From the NCBI GenBank assembly GCA_030704615.1, contig CM060733.1, positions 36,642,001 through 36,706,000 of the forward strand: 64,000 bases of DNA, given 5' to 3'. The notes below the pieces were generated by a model, which worked only from the letters and a program-made list of their open reading frames with translations, made no database searches and was not told where the DNA came from. Below are positions 42,310 to 54,900 of the stretch, piece after piece (position 1 is the stretch's first letter; the number at the start of each line of letters is the position of its first letter). The DNA comes from Takakia lepidozioides. Its lineage: Eukaryota; Streptophyta; Takakiopsida; Takakiales; Takakiaceae. The translations under genes and the position numbers were made by a program.

Positions 42310-42430
42310 TTGTGGTGACGTGGCATGACTTGGACAGGGCTCATGCCACATCAGCATCAGCGCCACGTCAGTTGCGTGAGCATAGGCTCACGCCACGTCA
42401 TCGTTGTGTGAGCCTACGCTCACGCGGTAG
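42310..42430. promoter_or_regulatory. ACGTCA/TGACGTGG boxes within imperfect palindromes
   Basis: TGACGTGGC at 42316 and GCCACGTCA at 42362 and 42392 are bZIP-type ACGT core motifs in both orientations. Around them lie GCGTGAGCATAGGCTCACGC and GTGTGAGCCTACGCTCACGC, which are near inverted copies of each other. No gene start is evident nearby, so regulation is only a possibility; a small foldback transposon is the alternative. Confidence 0.35.
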
Positions 42431-43400
42431 CGTCGTTGCTATGTAGAGACAGAAGAAATTATGGAGCAAGTTATTCTTCGACAATCTATAATTAGTTGGG
42501 TATGGAGATCCAACGCATTTTTAAAATGACATGTCGCAGAAGCACAAAAAATTGGTTGTAATTCAAAAGAGAAGCCATTGAATCAAAGAGACAATTTCCG
42601 GCAACATACAGATAGTCATGCTGTCGAACCAACCTTGCTTTTGACAACTCTGTATCAATGTCCCGCTCCCCAGCGTTTGCCATATCTAAATGTGACGAAC
42701 AAGAATGATGGAATATCAACATACAGTATCTGTACGGATTTCAAATGTCTCATGCTTATTTTCACAATATAGCATTCAATTCCAACACCAATATATACAA
42801 CACTCATACTTTTGCACCGACATTGGCACTCAGGCCGAAATGTTAGAACAGAATGTCCAAAATCATGACCAAATGTTACTTGAAATCTAGCTAAACTTAC
42901 TTGGCTATGCTCATCCATGAGATTTTCGATACAACATTACACTTGAATCCGATCCATATAATATTTACTTTGTACAATCAGTTTATTCAAGTTTATGCAT
43001 GATCAAGTATTTGACTTGAAAACAATACTTGGTACAATATACTTCCCCTTACTCAATAAAATGATGGGGCTTCATCCCCTTTTCAAAAACGAAAAAAAAG
43101 CGCGTTCTTCCAAAGAAAAAGAAAAAAAGAAAAAAGTACAACCTTCAGCCATAGAAAGGTGAATAACTTTCTGCAAATTCATATCCTTGCAAAGTTACCG
43201 CTAGTAACGCACCTTGGTAGCCTACCACCTCAAAATTTTCTAAAATTGTACCCCATCGTTCACTAGAGAGAGAAGGAATCTCCCTCAGATCAGGAGGACA
43301 GCTTGGATTGCGGCATGGTTACCTTACAGAGCCTAACTTTAAAGTAAAGTTGCATTCAGAGTAAAGTAAAGTGAGAGTAAAGTTTGTTAACGTGAATGTA
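42430..43400. other. intergenic, no gene supported
   Basis: AT-rich sequence with A-rich runs near 43090-43140. Open frames of 60-90 codons carry no domain. Confidence 0.45.
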
Positions 43401-43409
43401 TCTACGCCT

Positions 43410-44552
43410 CTACAACAGTAGTGTCCGCAACAAGGCTGGCCGAAATGAATGTTCAGCCAAGTACAAATTGCCCGAACTTATCAAAGGACAAGAGGGCAAC
43501 CATGGCGAGGTGTGTCGAACCAGTACCCGCACATCGCCAAGATTGTCATGGCTTGTTATCACCACTTGGTTGCTTGATACCACTCCACATGTTCGAGAAG
43601 GAATGGCAGAAAGGGAATTCTTAAGAAGGGGATCCACTCTTTGCTTGAAAAATTCAGCTTCAAAGATATCGCAGTGTGCGGTGTTGCGCTGATCCTTAGA
43701 ATTTGTCTATATGAGTAAGCGTCCCTTGCACTTAACAAGTGCAAAGTCGTCACCTTCATTGACTATATTGGGAAGGATGTTATATGGGGTCTCGCTCCAT
43801 AAATCTTGTTCAATGTTGTAAGCAATGAGTGGGCTTCTCCAGGATCCAGTACGTCTACACTTCATACGAAATATAAAGTACAAAGCCCCTTTGTACTCAA
43901 GGTCCATTGCATCCTCTAGGAAGGTGCATGAGTAATATGGTTTATAAGGCATCGTAGATCTCTGTGGTCTGGTATCTCTCGTCTTCACCCCCATACTCAC
44001 AATTTCTCACAATAAGAATCTTGTACGTCATTGTCCTCGCATCTATGAACACCTTCACTAGAGCTGCGCCCCACCGCCAACGATTGATCATCTTTGGCAA
44101 TTTCCTGGAACCGGTCAGTGGGTTGCTTATCACAATGCCCATCCCACTGTTAGTACAAGACCACACACATACAAGTCCTCCTGCTCCAAATTCCACTCTA
44201 ATCGATGGCGGAATATGACGTGAATCCCATTGTGGACTGAGGTGCCTGAGGCTGAACTGGCTCTTATGTGCCTACCACTGTTCGGCAACAAGATTGTACG
44301 CGCAGAATTGTGTACTTGTGTTGATCCTCCTAATTCAGTAGATATATCATGCAAAAGAAAACCTACAGATGATTGCATGAGAGGAGATGCTCCTTCGATC
44401 TCAGCAGCGGTCTTGCGAAATGAAGGAGAGTCGATGAAAGAACACTAGCGTTTGCAAACAATGTGAAATCCCAATAAACTGAAAACTGGCAAGAAAGACA
44501 TAACAACATCCACCAGATATTCCGGCAATCTTCCCCACACAGAGGCGTCCAT
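43410..44552 (-). pseudogene. broken inverted copy of the F-box gene
   Basis: Minus-strand homology to 20580-21797 from the ATG at 44552 to the TAG at 43410, in at least five frame segments. Examples are MQSSVGFLLHDISTEL, GKLPKMINRWRWGAALVKVF, FRMKCRRTGSWRSPLIAYNI and SLKLNFSSKEWIPFLRIPFL. Small indels shift frame repeatedly and a block is lost near 43950. Upstream homology continues through the promoter to about 44790. It is a segmental inverted duplication, not a processed copy, because promoter sequence is included. Confidence 0.9.
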
Positions 44553-44799
44553 GGCTGTGCGTACCTGCACTCTCTCCCTTCCACTAAGTTAGCAGCAAAA
44601 GCGTAAGCAGCCCCCTTTCTATATAAGCGTACATGTTGTTTAAAAAAGGCATGTGCAAGACTTTTACACATACTTTTACCTCTCTGGAGCTATTTTTAGG
44701 AGTGGTCTACTCTTACCTCTACACGTATTGTCCGGAACGTTTCATAATGATGTTGGGCAGTTGCAGTAAGCATGGTCTGCTCTCGCTCGCACAATTTCT

Positions 44800-45425
44800 A
44801 GACATTTTGGTGGGTGGACTTGACCACATAGAGGGATCCACAATCACAAGGTCGCAACAGCGGACTCCATCCGACTCTGGAAACATGGTCTACAATGTAC
44901 ACCCATATTGTTTACGATATCTACACTGGGAGTTGGAGACCGCTAAATTGCGACTGCATGCATCAACACGAGGCGATCTCATGCTCCTTTTCAAGTTCAG
45001 ATTTTATTTGAAGGTGAGAGAATTGAGTGGTCAATAGTGTTAAGCGTGAGAGACCAAGGGAAGGGGATCTTTCCATATCAAGCGATTGGCCAAACTATCG
45101 AGGCAACCTACTTAATCGGTTCATGCATGAGGATGTAGCCTAGATGAGTCTGAGAGAAAGATGAAGGACAGAGGTGGGGAAGTAATGTTGAGCATTCCCG
45201 CTTGCGAATTGAGGAGCCAATCTCATTGCTCATAGGGCCTCTACTTTACAATATTGTTTGTCAACCCGGCTAACTGAAGTTGGGGCAACCTGGAGAGCTT
45301 TGGCGAGCATTGCTCAAGGAACTGCCATCGGCGTTGCAGCAAAACCTCAAGATGGGCTAAATGGTGCCATGTTTGTCCTAGTAACTATCACACGAGATGT
45401 AACGGAACAATTTCACTGGTACCTC
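44800..45425. other. no gene supported
   Basis: Frames at 44633-45037 overlap the copied promoter and are not coding. 45240-45425 may contain further 5' LINE endonuclease sequence, but frame breaks prevent a firm call. Confidence 0.35.
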
Positions 45426-45429
45426 ACTT

Positions 45430-45860
45430 CTTTCCTTGGAGTTGATGAATCCAGCTCAATATGACGTCATTGGCGAGGATGAGCAGAATTCCAATGGCAA
45501 GAGACTTATCAATTGTCTCATAGAACTAAAGCTTTCAACTTTGAACAATAGGTCAAAAGAAGACCATTTCCAGTCGACTCGTGAAAATGCCCAAACTGGG
45601 AACTGTCCATTGTGGATTATCTCACAGTGGATAAGAAATTATTCCCCAGTATGCCAAAGTGGTGGTTGATAGAACCGACATTGGTTCTTCTGACCACTTT
45701 CTTGCGTGGACTGAGGATCAAAGGTGTATTCTTGACACCAAGAGATCTGCGAAACGTTTGATTCGAAAGTGGCGCATGGAAAAATTCCATAAGGAAGACA
45801 TGTCCAGGCCTTAAATGAGGCTCTCCCACACTTTATTGAATCACTCCAAGACCTCTCTTT
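45430..45860 (+). pseudogene. LINE endonuclease (EEP/APE-type) fragment
   Basis: Plus-strand text in shifting frames: NPAQYDVIGEDEQNSNGKRL then INCLIELKLSTLNNRSKEDH, SIVDYLTVDKKLFP, and VVVDRTDIGSSDHFLAWTE then RSAKRLIRKWRMEKF. The N-G-x-L-L-ish block and the S-D-H-F motif with an RKW segment after it are the C-terminal landmarks of the LINE apurinic-like endonuclease. No reverse transcriptase follows. Confidence 0.55.
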
Positions 45861-45869
45861 CTGTGTAGG

Positions 45870-47215
45870 TGTTGCAAAGCAAAGTTTAAAAAGCAGGGGC
45901 TGACGATCCATTGAGGCTCCGATGGATGCATTCGTCACATCAGCACATCCGGGTTGTCCGTACCCACGGTTAGGGTTAGGGTTGGGCCGCCACCGAGCCT
46001 GTCGCTGTACAACAAAACTGCTGCCTCCTCTCACCGCATGCCCTTCGCCCGCTTGTTGCTGCTATAAGATGCTCGTGTCTTCCTACTGTTTCACTACTTT
46101 CGTGTTCGCATGGTCGCTCTAGCCATCTCATGTTGGTTTCTTCTGTCGTCCCCGCTCTTGGTTCATGCCTCTTGCCCCCTGCCAACGTCCGCTTCTTTCT
46201 TCCTGTAGTCTTTGCGCTTTAGTACCTTGGTTTTAGGTTCGTTGCTGAGGTTCCGCATTTTGATGACGGTCTCGCGTGTATTTTGTACGTTGCCTTGATG
46301 GCGTGCTCTTGCGTGCAGTCCTATTCTGAAACTCTAGTGAAACGTCGAGACGTGGTGTGGATGATGTTTTGGATATGCTATATAACTCAGCGGAGGTCTA
46401 GCGCTTGCGCAATGGGCCAGCTATATATCCTGACACGCCACTCGTTCCAATACCCGCAGCATGAGTTTGTTAGTTCGATGATTTCGTACCTTACTGTAGT
46501 GAATGCGTTAAACTATTGACTTGGTCTGGATGAAGCATGGGGAAGGCTCCCATTACAGGCTTTCCCTTGCTGTGATTGACTGCCAGTTTTGTGAAGTGAA
46601 CCTGTTCGGGTCAATTTCATGGTTTTGAGTTTTCTTTGTCACTCTGTCTGTTTGGATTTGTGCTGATATGGACACATGCCCTACCTTTTAGGCAGAGCAG
46701 CTGAGCGGCTGGGCTTGAAACACCACGGCGATGGCTCTGATGTGCTTTGAGTTTGGGCTACAATAATGTGAACCCCTCCGGGATCTTGTGAATATATCTG
46801 TGTGCTCTGAGCCTCGAACGGGTTGCAACAGTTCGCTCAAATCCCTCCAAATAGAAAGTTTAAATTCTTAAATCTTACCCTCTGTGGAAGATAGTTGATT
46901 TTTTAAGTTAGCTACAGTTCAGCTCCAGTGAAGATAAAGAAGAAACCTCATTATGTCCTGGGATTCTGTAGACAGTCTGAAGACGCCCAGGGCCACTAAA
47001 ATTACAACCCGTAGATCAATCCACAAACGAAATTCCCAGACGAAAAGGGATAACACGTCGACATGTCTTACATGTCGGCTGCAGCAACTCTTTACGGGGG
47101 CATGTTTCCTTGCTCGCCCCATCACTGAATCAAATGACATGCGCTTGCTTATCTTTACATATAACAGAGCAGCAGAAAATGAAGGAATTGACTAAGCAAG
47201 AAAGAATGTGGTGAA
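45870..47215. other. intergenic, no gene supported
   Basis: Contains GGTTAGGGTTAGGGTT near 45968, a short telomere-like phrase. No frame with domain content. Confidence 0.4.
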
Positions 47216-47333
47216 TCTATTTTAGTTGATTTGCACGCCTTACAAGTGCATGAATGGTGTGTATTAATGATGCAATTGTTAGATAAAATGCATTGCACTT
47301 GCCAATTTCACTTTTCTCAAGAGTTTCGAAACT

Positions 47334-47725
47334 GAAGAGAAATTCTGAATCGGCTTTGTTTGCTATCCCAATCTGCAGCGTATGATGGTTTAGGTTTTCC
47401 GAGGGATCTTGCATCTCTGCAGCGTGGTCCTCCTTCGTTACCATCGTCTCTTCGAGTTTCAACCCTGAAGAGAACTTCTGAATTGGCTTTGTTTGCAATC
47501 CCAATCTGCAGCTTATGATGATTTAGGTTTTCCGAGGGATCTTGCAACTCTGCAGCGTGGTCCTCCTTCGTTACCATCATCTCTTCGAGTTTCAACCCTG
47601 AAGAGAAGTTCTGAATTGGCTTTTATTTGCTATCCCAATCTGCAGCGTATGATGATTTAGGTTTTCCGAGGGATGTTGCATCTCTGCAGCGTGGTCCTCC
47701 TTCAATAACATCATCTCTTCTCGCA
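47334..47725. repeat. 133-base tandem repeat, three copies
   Basis: Copies start at 47334, 47467 and 47600, each with GAAGAGAA.TTCTGAATYGG, CCCAATCTGCAGC, GGTTTTCCGAGGGATSTTGC and CTGCAGCGTGGTCCTCCTTC. The period is not a multiple of three, so the minus-strand coding text (KEDHAAEMQ.PSENLNHH.LQIGIANK) shifts frame at every copy. Confidence 0.9.
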
Positions 47726-47835
47726 TATACTGAGTGTAGGCATTCAATCTTTCTCTCGCGCTCTTCATTGAGACCATGTCTTGCTCTGATCCCTCCCAAT
47801 TGCGGCTTTTCTTCACCTGTGAGTCAGTCTGGCAA
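47592..47835 (-). pseudogene. possible coding remnant leading into the 133-base repeat
   Basis: The minus strand reads KKSRNWEGSEQDMVSMKSAR then ERLNAYTQYMREEMMLLKED, a polar helical segment that runs into the first repeat copy. I do not recognise the family. A possible acceptor (CTCACAG) lies just upstream at about 47819. It could be the 3' end of an old gene whose last exon was expanded by the repeat. Confidence 0.3.
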
Positions 47836-47839
47836 GGGC

Positions 47840-48925
47840 TTACCGTGCGTCACTTCATTTTCATCCTTGTCTACTTCACATACCTTATCTGGAATTGTTT
47901 CCGACTGTTGCCTTCTCTTCACTTGCGAGGCCTGTTATCTCCTTATAACGTCTCCAACCCCCACCATAACTTACGCTTGCTTCGGCAAGACTCTTCCTTC
48001 GCTCTGAACCCCATGACATATCTACGACAAAACCAAAGATATCACAATCTATACGCAAACGATCTCTCTACTAGAGTCCAATGAATGAGGAGAATTTCAA
48101 GCAAGGGACAACCTCCGATTTACAGGTTAGACGTCAAGACTAATAATATCTCGAAACCGCACTTCAGCAGATACCCCAGTGGTCGCATGCGTGTAACCTA
48201 GGTGATGAAGCCCGTTATATTCCTTAGGTATGAAGAGACACTATAATTCACGCATCCTTGGGGAGGAGTCCTCTTTCTTCTTCATCTCTAAACTGACACT
48301 ACGATCTCATGTTGCCAATCCTCGAATTCTTACGCGATACCTACTACCATCCCATCGTTCATTGCTGAGTATACAAGTCTTAAAGAATGCGACCATTCAC
48401 TGATCCATCACAAACGCAATCCGGAGCTTCCTTCACTCGCAATCCCAACTCCAATGCAAAGCAACCATGATTCTTCTAAACCCTGCCCTGCTACCTAAAT
48501 CAGGTCCCACAGGCGCCAGATGGACGGGTTCCGCTCCGGGTCACCCGGCCGTCGGCGCTCATGTATAGCGCTGGGAAGGATGGTTCTAGAAGTCGCTAGG
48601 GTTAGTGCAAAGCAGGATTAGCGATAATGAGGGTCTAACCCGAACCCCGATCTCAGGAGCGATGGAGCAGACAGCAGGTCGAATAGATTCTGGCGTGCCT
48701 GGTTAGACCGGGAGATGGCGTGGCTACGTGTAACCATGCGCAGTGCCCACCTCGTGCACAGACGAGGGTAAGACAGAGGGAGAGAGTATGGTATAGTATG
48801 TGAGGGATGTGCTCCAGGTTGCACGGAAATAGCCATTCAGACAGGGCAGAAGAAGAAGCGGGAGCATACAACCAGTTTGGCGGACTGGTAATTGCGAGGG
48901 CAACCACTTGAGGCTGCCGGAGTCG
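47840..48925. other. upstream region of the UBX gene, no other gene supported
   Basis: Should contain the promoter and 5' leader of the gene starting at 48931, possibly around 48.6-48.9 kb. No convincing TATA box was identified and the open frames have no domains. Confidence 0.4.
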
Positions 48926-48930
48926 TTGTG

Positions 48931-51900
48931 ATGGATTCCGCGCAAAGGCAAGCAGTGGATTTGTTTATGAACGTCACAGGAAGTAATGACGTCGTGGCCA
49001 TCCAAAGTCTACAGGTATGTGTGGCCTATTTCTTGCTGGCTCCATCGCTCATATGTGCAAAAAAGATGCCGTATGAGTAGGACTTGCAATTGGAACAATT
49101 CCGTTTAATGAACTGTGTCTCCTTCAATGGAGTGACAACGCAACTGGGAGAAGATCTCGATGGTTAGGTGATGGGGCTTGTATTGGACATGACACTGTTA
49201 AACCACAATGTATACTGGTCGGGTTGGCACTCCAGGTTAGCTGGCTTGTTGGTTTACCAGACCAACTGCAGTTGTATTGGTGCTTTCTCATAGAATTGCT
49301 TCATTCCAATGAACCAGGTTGAACATGTAATTCCACAATTTGGCATGGAGAGTGGTTTGCATCTGTGAGTGATCTGTAGAATTGTTTCGCTGAAAGGTAT
49401 TGTTGTGCTCTTTTCCTAGCACGTGTGGTTGACACTGCCAGAGCTGGGGGGTTTCGAATGGGGTAGGCGCACGGTGGAGATCTGAACACAGCCATCGATG
49501 CATTCTTCAACAACGAGGGGGAAAATTACATGTATGATACAGGTTGAAGTGGTAGTTCTACTAGCTAGATTGGTTTGGCACCACTTAGCCCCGTACTTCT
49601 GCCATCTGCTTGGACACACCAAGGTTTAAGAGATTACCAGTACTTGGAGACAAGGATTACACGAGAAAATTTTAATTTGTGTCTGGCAGTTTTGTCAAGT
49701 GGTTAGGTTTTTGTCAGTCATGTTGTCCAGTATCTTGCAGGTTAAAACCATCTTTAAGCGCTTGCTGAAGGTGTTTTCTTGTCGTTCCAAATTTTATATC
49801 TTGAGATATCCGTTGTCACTGCCTCATGAGCAGGATGCAGCGGCTATAACAATGTCATGTGTGACCTTGGCTTTGTGACATAGAATGGCTCAAGTACAGC
49901 TGAGAAAGTTCACAATGTGGTGTTGGGTCAATATAGGTCCCATGGACATACAGACGATTTGGACAGAAGCCAGTGGATGGAAGAGGATGAGCCAGCTGCT
50001 CCGCCGACGATGCAACAGCAGCTACCTTTCACTCTGCCACCTGAGCATGTGGCCCCCTGGCAAGCCTCAGCTCCTGCCTTTGCTGCACCACTCCCCCACC
50101 CATATGGAGAAAGAGGCGTCCCTCAGTTTTCAAATATGAATGCAGTGCCTCAAGTGTCCTTTCCGCCTGAAGTCCGTACTGTGCCCATGGCTGATGACGA
50201 GGATTATCATTCAGGCTCTCGTCAACCACAGCATACCCTGGGTCCCATAATTGAGGAATTGACAGCCACTGGTGAGGTGCAACCAGGCGCGTCTGGCCAT
50301 GCAAGTGCCCATGTGGAGGAGTCTACCAGCACTGCTTCAACCTTCAGGCCCTGGCCAGAGCCAACCCGCCCACAGATGCATGGTAGATATGGATATGTTG
50401 TGGAAGATGAAGATGTTACAATCAATCCAGATGTGCCCCATATTGCTGAGGTTTCAGGAATGACAACTGATGAAGGCACAGACATCGAGGACGAAATGCT
50501 GCGTGCTGCAATTGAAGCCTCAAAAAGGGAAGCTGCAGATGCTAATCGGAGAGTCGAGTCAGATTTTGGCCAGGTCGGTGCAAACCATGCTTGTGGCAGG
50601 CAAATAATACAAGGACTATGGATCAAAAGTAGAGTGCTAAAACCCCGTAGTCTGCACAAGAGGAGGCACTTTCAATGCACAAGAGATTGGGCACGGTTTG
50701 TCTAAAAACCAAGGGGTGTCAACTTTCTGTGATGCAGGAAGGTCTGCAGGCTGGGGCGAGCCTAACTGCAATGGGGACTGCAGAGGACGATGATCTTGCA
50801 CGGGCAGTCTCACTCTCTTTGAAAGTAGTCACTCTTCTCATTCTGGCTATCAGTCTTTTCTGTACCTAGGCCCAAGCAAACTGCTGGCAGCAAGCTGTTC
50901 TTTGCTGCACGTGTTATCCATATCCACATACATCCTTGTGCTTTATTTTAGTTAGTGGGTCCATTATGGAACTTTTTTAAAGGGTAGGTAATCTGTTGGT
51001 CTGAGTCTTGGGTCGACTGCAGACTGCAGAGCAAGAAAAGGCATTGCGAGAGCTGGGTGGAGCGTCGTCAGGGCCAATCTTCATACAAGATGATGATGAC
51101 AATCCATTCGCCGAAGACCTGAGGAGACTGGCAAGGCTCAGAAGGTCGTCTGCTCTCCTTTCATTTGAGCTTGTCTCTTACTGTGTCGCACTGTCTCATG
51201 CTTCCAATGAGGCTGTCAGAATGAGATTCACAAGCCATCCTGACCTTGGGTTTGAGGTTATATGGCTTCGGTTGTAGATGTGCTTTACATGGGGTGTTCA
51301 GCATCCAGTAGTGACAAGCTGGTACCTCAAGGATACGTTCAGGGTGAAGGAGCTACGCTTCCAGCAGACGTCTTTGAGCAGTTTTGCTCAAATTTTACTT
51401 TCTCAAGACGAGCTTAAGTGAAATTTCACTCATAAGTGTTATGCTCGAAGATGTTTACTGTTAAGCTGTACCTGCTGAGTGCATGCCAACTTCATCGCGG
51501 ACTTACTACCCATTACTACCCGAAATGTGGCAGAAACTTTATATGAAGATTTGTATAATGGTATGCCGGTATATATGAATGTAGAAGTATCTGTGATCTA
51601 CACCCACTGTCCGGAGCTGAGGAAGTCGGTGGGGAGTGGTGGCAGCTTGTCACTGCCACACATGATGAAGTTGATGGTCAGTGGGTGACAACACAATGTT
51701 GAGACTGCTACTTTAGGTTTTAACTTGGACCGGTGCAACATCTGGTTGGTTACCTTTTAATGTCTGTATGGAGTTGTTACTCCATGCTTATATAGATGGT
51801 TTCTGGGCATTGATGGATTGGCATGTTTAGCAGGGAAAGTAAGTCATCATTGTAGGGCTGGCCGGCACTGATGATTGTAGATTTATTTTATGAGCCCATG

Positions 51901-54900
51901 AGCAATTACCATATGTCCTGACTAATATCTGATCTTCCATAGGTATCACAAGGTTCCTTCTAACTGATAGTGGATGAGTTCATGTCTATGTTGGAACCTC
52001 GAGAAAAGACTTTCCAATCCACACTTGGGTGATTCATCTCCTTGGTTACAGAATGCAGTCTGAACAGTGAGCTATTGACATGCAACAGGGCTGCTGAAGA
52101 CCGTGCAGCAACACCGGACAGCAGTAGCAGGGACAAGGGGGTGATGAGAAGCTTGGGTCCAGGGCCCTTGGGGAGGGTTGGACTGGAATCAGAAGCCAGG
52201 AGGATTGGAAGCAGCCCGAGCGCTGTTGCAGACAGCAGCCCACTTGAGGAGCCCGAAGAGCCCGAAGAAATTGAACAGCCATTGTTTCGCCGTAGAATCC
52301 GACGCCCCATCATGAGCCCCGCTCCCTCAGGTTTAGCAGCTCTCCCTGCACTCTCTGTCATCGAGGCCATACCTGCCAGAGCCCAGCTATCAGGGGATCA
52401 CAAAGAGGATGCTGTCTTGGTTGCCCATGATGATCATGCGGATGTGCCCTCTGTGGACCATTTGGGTGGTGCTGCTACAGGTTCATCACAACAAAATGGA
52501 AATTCCTTTCCTGATGAGGTACAATCTTCTTTGACTGCATTTTCTGCAGGTGTGTTGTTGAGAACCAGGGGGGTCTTACCAGGAGATCTGGGAGGTCTGA
52601 GGTCGGAAGAGGTTCAAGGGAGGCTCCTTGTGCGGCTCCTAATTAATTGTTGGTGGAGGCTGTGTCGAGATTCAATGCATTTCCAACAAAGAACAGCCCC
52701 ACATAAGTGTCACCATTTCACTAAGGCCTTCTGTATTCCTACCATCCATACCCATTGACAACACAAACCCACACTACACATTAAGTCGTAATGTTCCAGG
52801 GAGAATGGAAGAATTGAGTCAATTACCAGTAACTTTCATTGCTTCAAACATACAGTGACCCTCACAAGACATTCAAAATACTACTCCCGATTAATTTGGT
52901 CTTAAGATCTGTAGAGGTTGGTGTAGGATAGAAGGAAATGACCTGTAGGTTTTTCTGACAGTTGTGGGATGCCATTTGGGCTGGATGGAACTGGTGTAGC
53001 AGTGGGGAGGGATATCTTCAGAGGAGCATGATGAAGCAGTGATGCTGGAGGCAGCCCTCTTTGGTGGATTGCCAGAGACTGGACCTGTAGAAATAGGGCT
53101 CCCATTCCACCCACTCCACACTGATGTGGATGGCATGGCAGCTGCTGGTGTTGTCGAGGGGTTCAATATTCGCAGGCCATTCCAGCAGCCCCCATCCCCA
53201 TCAGTTGTGGCACAACGCATACTACGAGGACAGCAGGTACTTAAGCTTGGGCCACAAAAGGCTTGTCTTCTACCAGAGCTGGATTCTGGTCTCCTACCAT
53301 GTTTAGGCTTGGAGGATTGTTTCTTTGCCTTTGTCAATTCAGGAATTAGTAGAAGTGTAAATATGGGTAGGTCTAATATTTGAAACGATGGTTTGGTGGA
53401 GATCAGCCTGTCAGGCTGACACCACCAACTGCTGCATGTTGGGCATGTGGACACTGCTGATCTGGGTCTGCAATTACAGGACGATGAATATTTGGCTTCA
53501 CTGGCAGCAGACAGAGAAAAAGAGATTAAAGCATTGCAGGAGGCAGAAGTGCGACGTAGGAAGGAGGAGGAGGAGGTGGCAGCTGCTTATGCAGAAGAGA
53601 GCTTCCGCCGGGAGGAGGAGATGAAGCGCCAGAAGGCTGCAGAGGTGTATCTCTTCAACTCGGCAATCTGTTTTACTGTCTTTCAAGTCTTACTGATACA
53701 TGTCTGAATCTGCAGGCCTTTTGGTTGCAGTTTTGCCATTCAAATTTATAGTGTCCATTGCTACACTTCAAGTTGTAGATAATGCATGGACATTGTGTTG
53801 TAAGTTAAGGGCGCATCAGATGCGCTTGCTCATGTTCTGTTGGTTGGTTATCTCTTACTGCTGACACTGTTCCATTGTTAAACGGGTGGACACGAGAGAT
53901 GTAGAAAGATGTGGAGAGGGTATTCAGGTTCGAGCAGTAGCCATATGTGTCCATGAGTTAATATCATCCTGTACTGACTTCGTTTTGTTGTGAATGGACG
54001 TAATGGAAGGAGTTGGAGAGACAACTGGCAGCCAAGAAAACATCACTTCCACCTGAACCTTCTGCTGAGGATGACAGTGCAGTGACACTTCTGGTTCGTA
54101 TGCCTGCTGGCAGTAGGCGTGGCCGACGGTTCCACAAGTCAGACAAGCTGCAGGTTTGTCAACTTGTGTGTTGCCTGTACTTGGTTGCTCACCATTTCTT
54201 CACTAGCGTCCATATCAGTTTTCTTTGTTTGGGTGTGGCTAACAGCCATTGTTATGATGCATGGCTGCAGCCCTCCAGGCCTCTTTGTACAATCTATTCT
54301 GGTAGCACTAGAGCTTGGCTTGGTAATCAACTTATATTGTCAAGTATTGGGGCCTTCTCAGCTAGGTTGTTCTTGTAGCCATTTTGACAAAAGCCCCAGC
54401 CACGGTATGATGAACATCTGTAGCCTACTGAGATCCGGGTGGCAGTTTGATTATGCTATATTATGTTCTTGTCAAATGCCCAGGCTTAGCTGTGAACCAG
54501 TGGGAATGCTGTTGATGGTTGCCCCTTGTTATAACCAATTGTATGAAGCTAGTCTACTATTCAAAGCCTGATAGTTGCACCTTCATGCGATGGATTCTGT
54601 CATTATTCCTGTCAGGCTCTGTTGTATAGCTAAGACACGTAGTGATTGTTTGGATTCGAGCTTGGGGTGTGCAACTGCTGCATGTTGTGGATCAGTTACA
54701 TTACTCTTCAGTGCAAACTGTGGAGCATTGTGAAAGCTGACACATTCTTTGTGTTATTCAGCAGGACATTTGCCTGCCAAGATCGTGGTTTGTTTTAACA
54801 GTTGTCTGTTTGCAACTTCAGAAATGTATTTTTGTTTTCCCCTGCCCTGCCTAAGTTTGTGTTGAAAGTGGCTGGAAATGAGAGGTTTATATCTGTCTGG

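Noticed and set aside
52540-52758. Coding continuation of UBX exon 6 beyond 52518
   Set aside because: The frame stays open but a GAG/GTACAATC donor at 52518 joins in phase to conserved text at 53024; the extension is intron.
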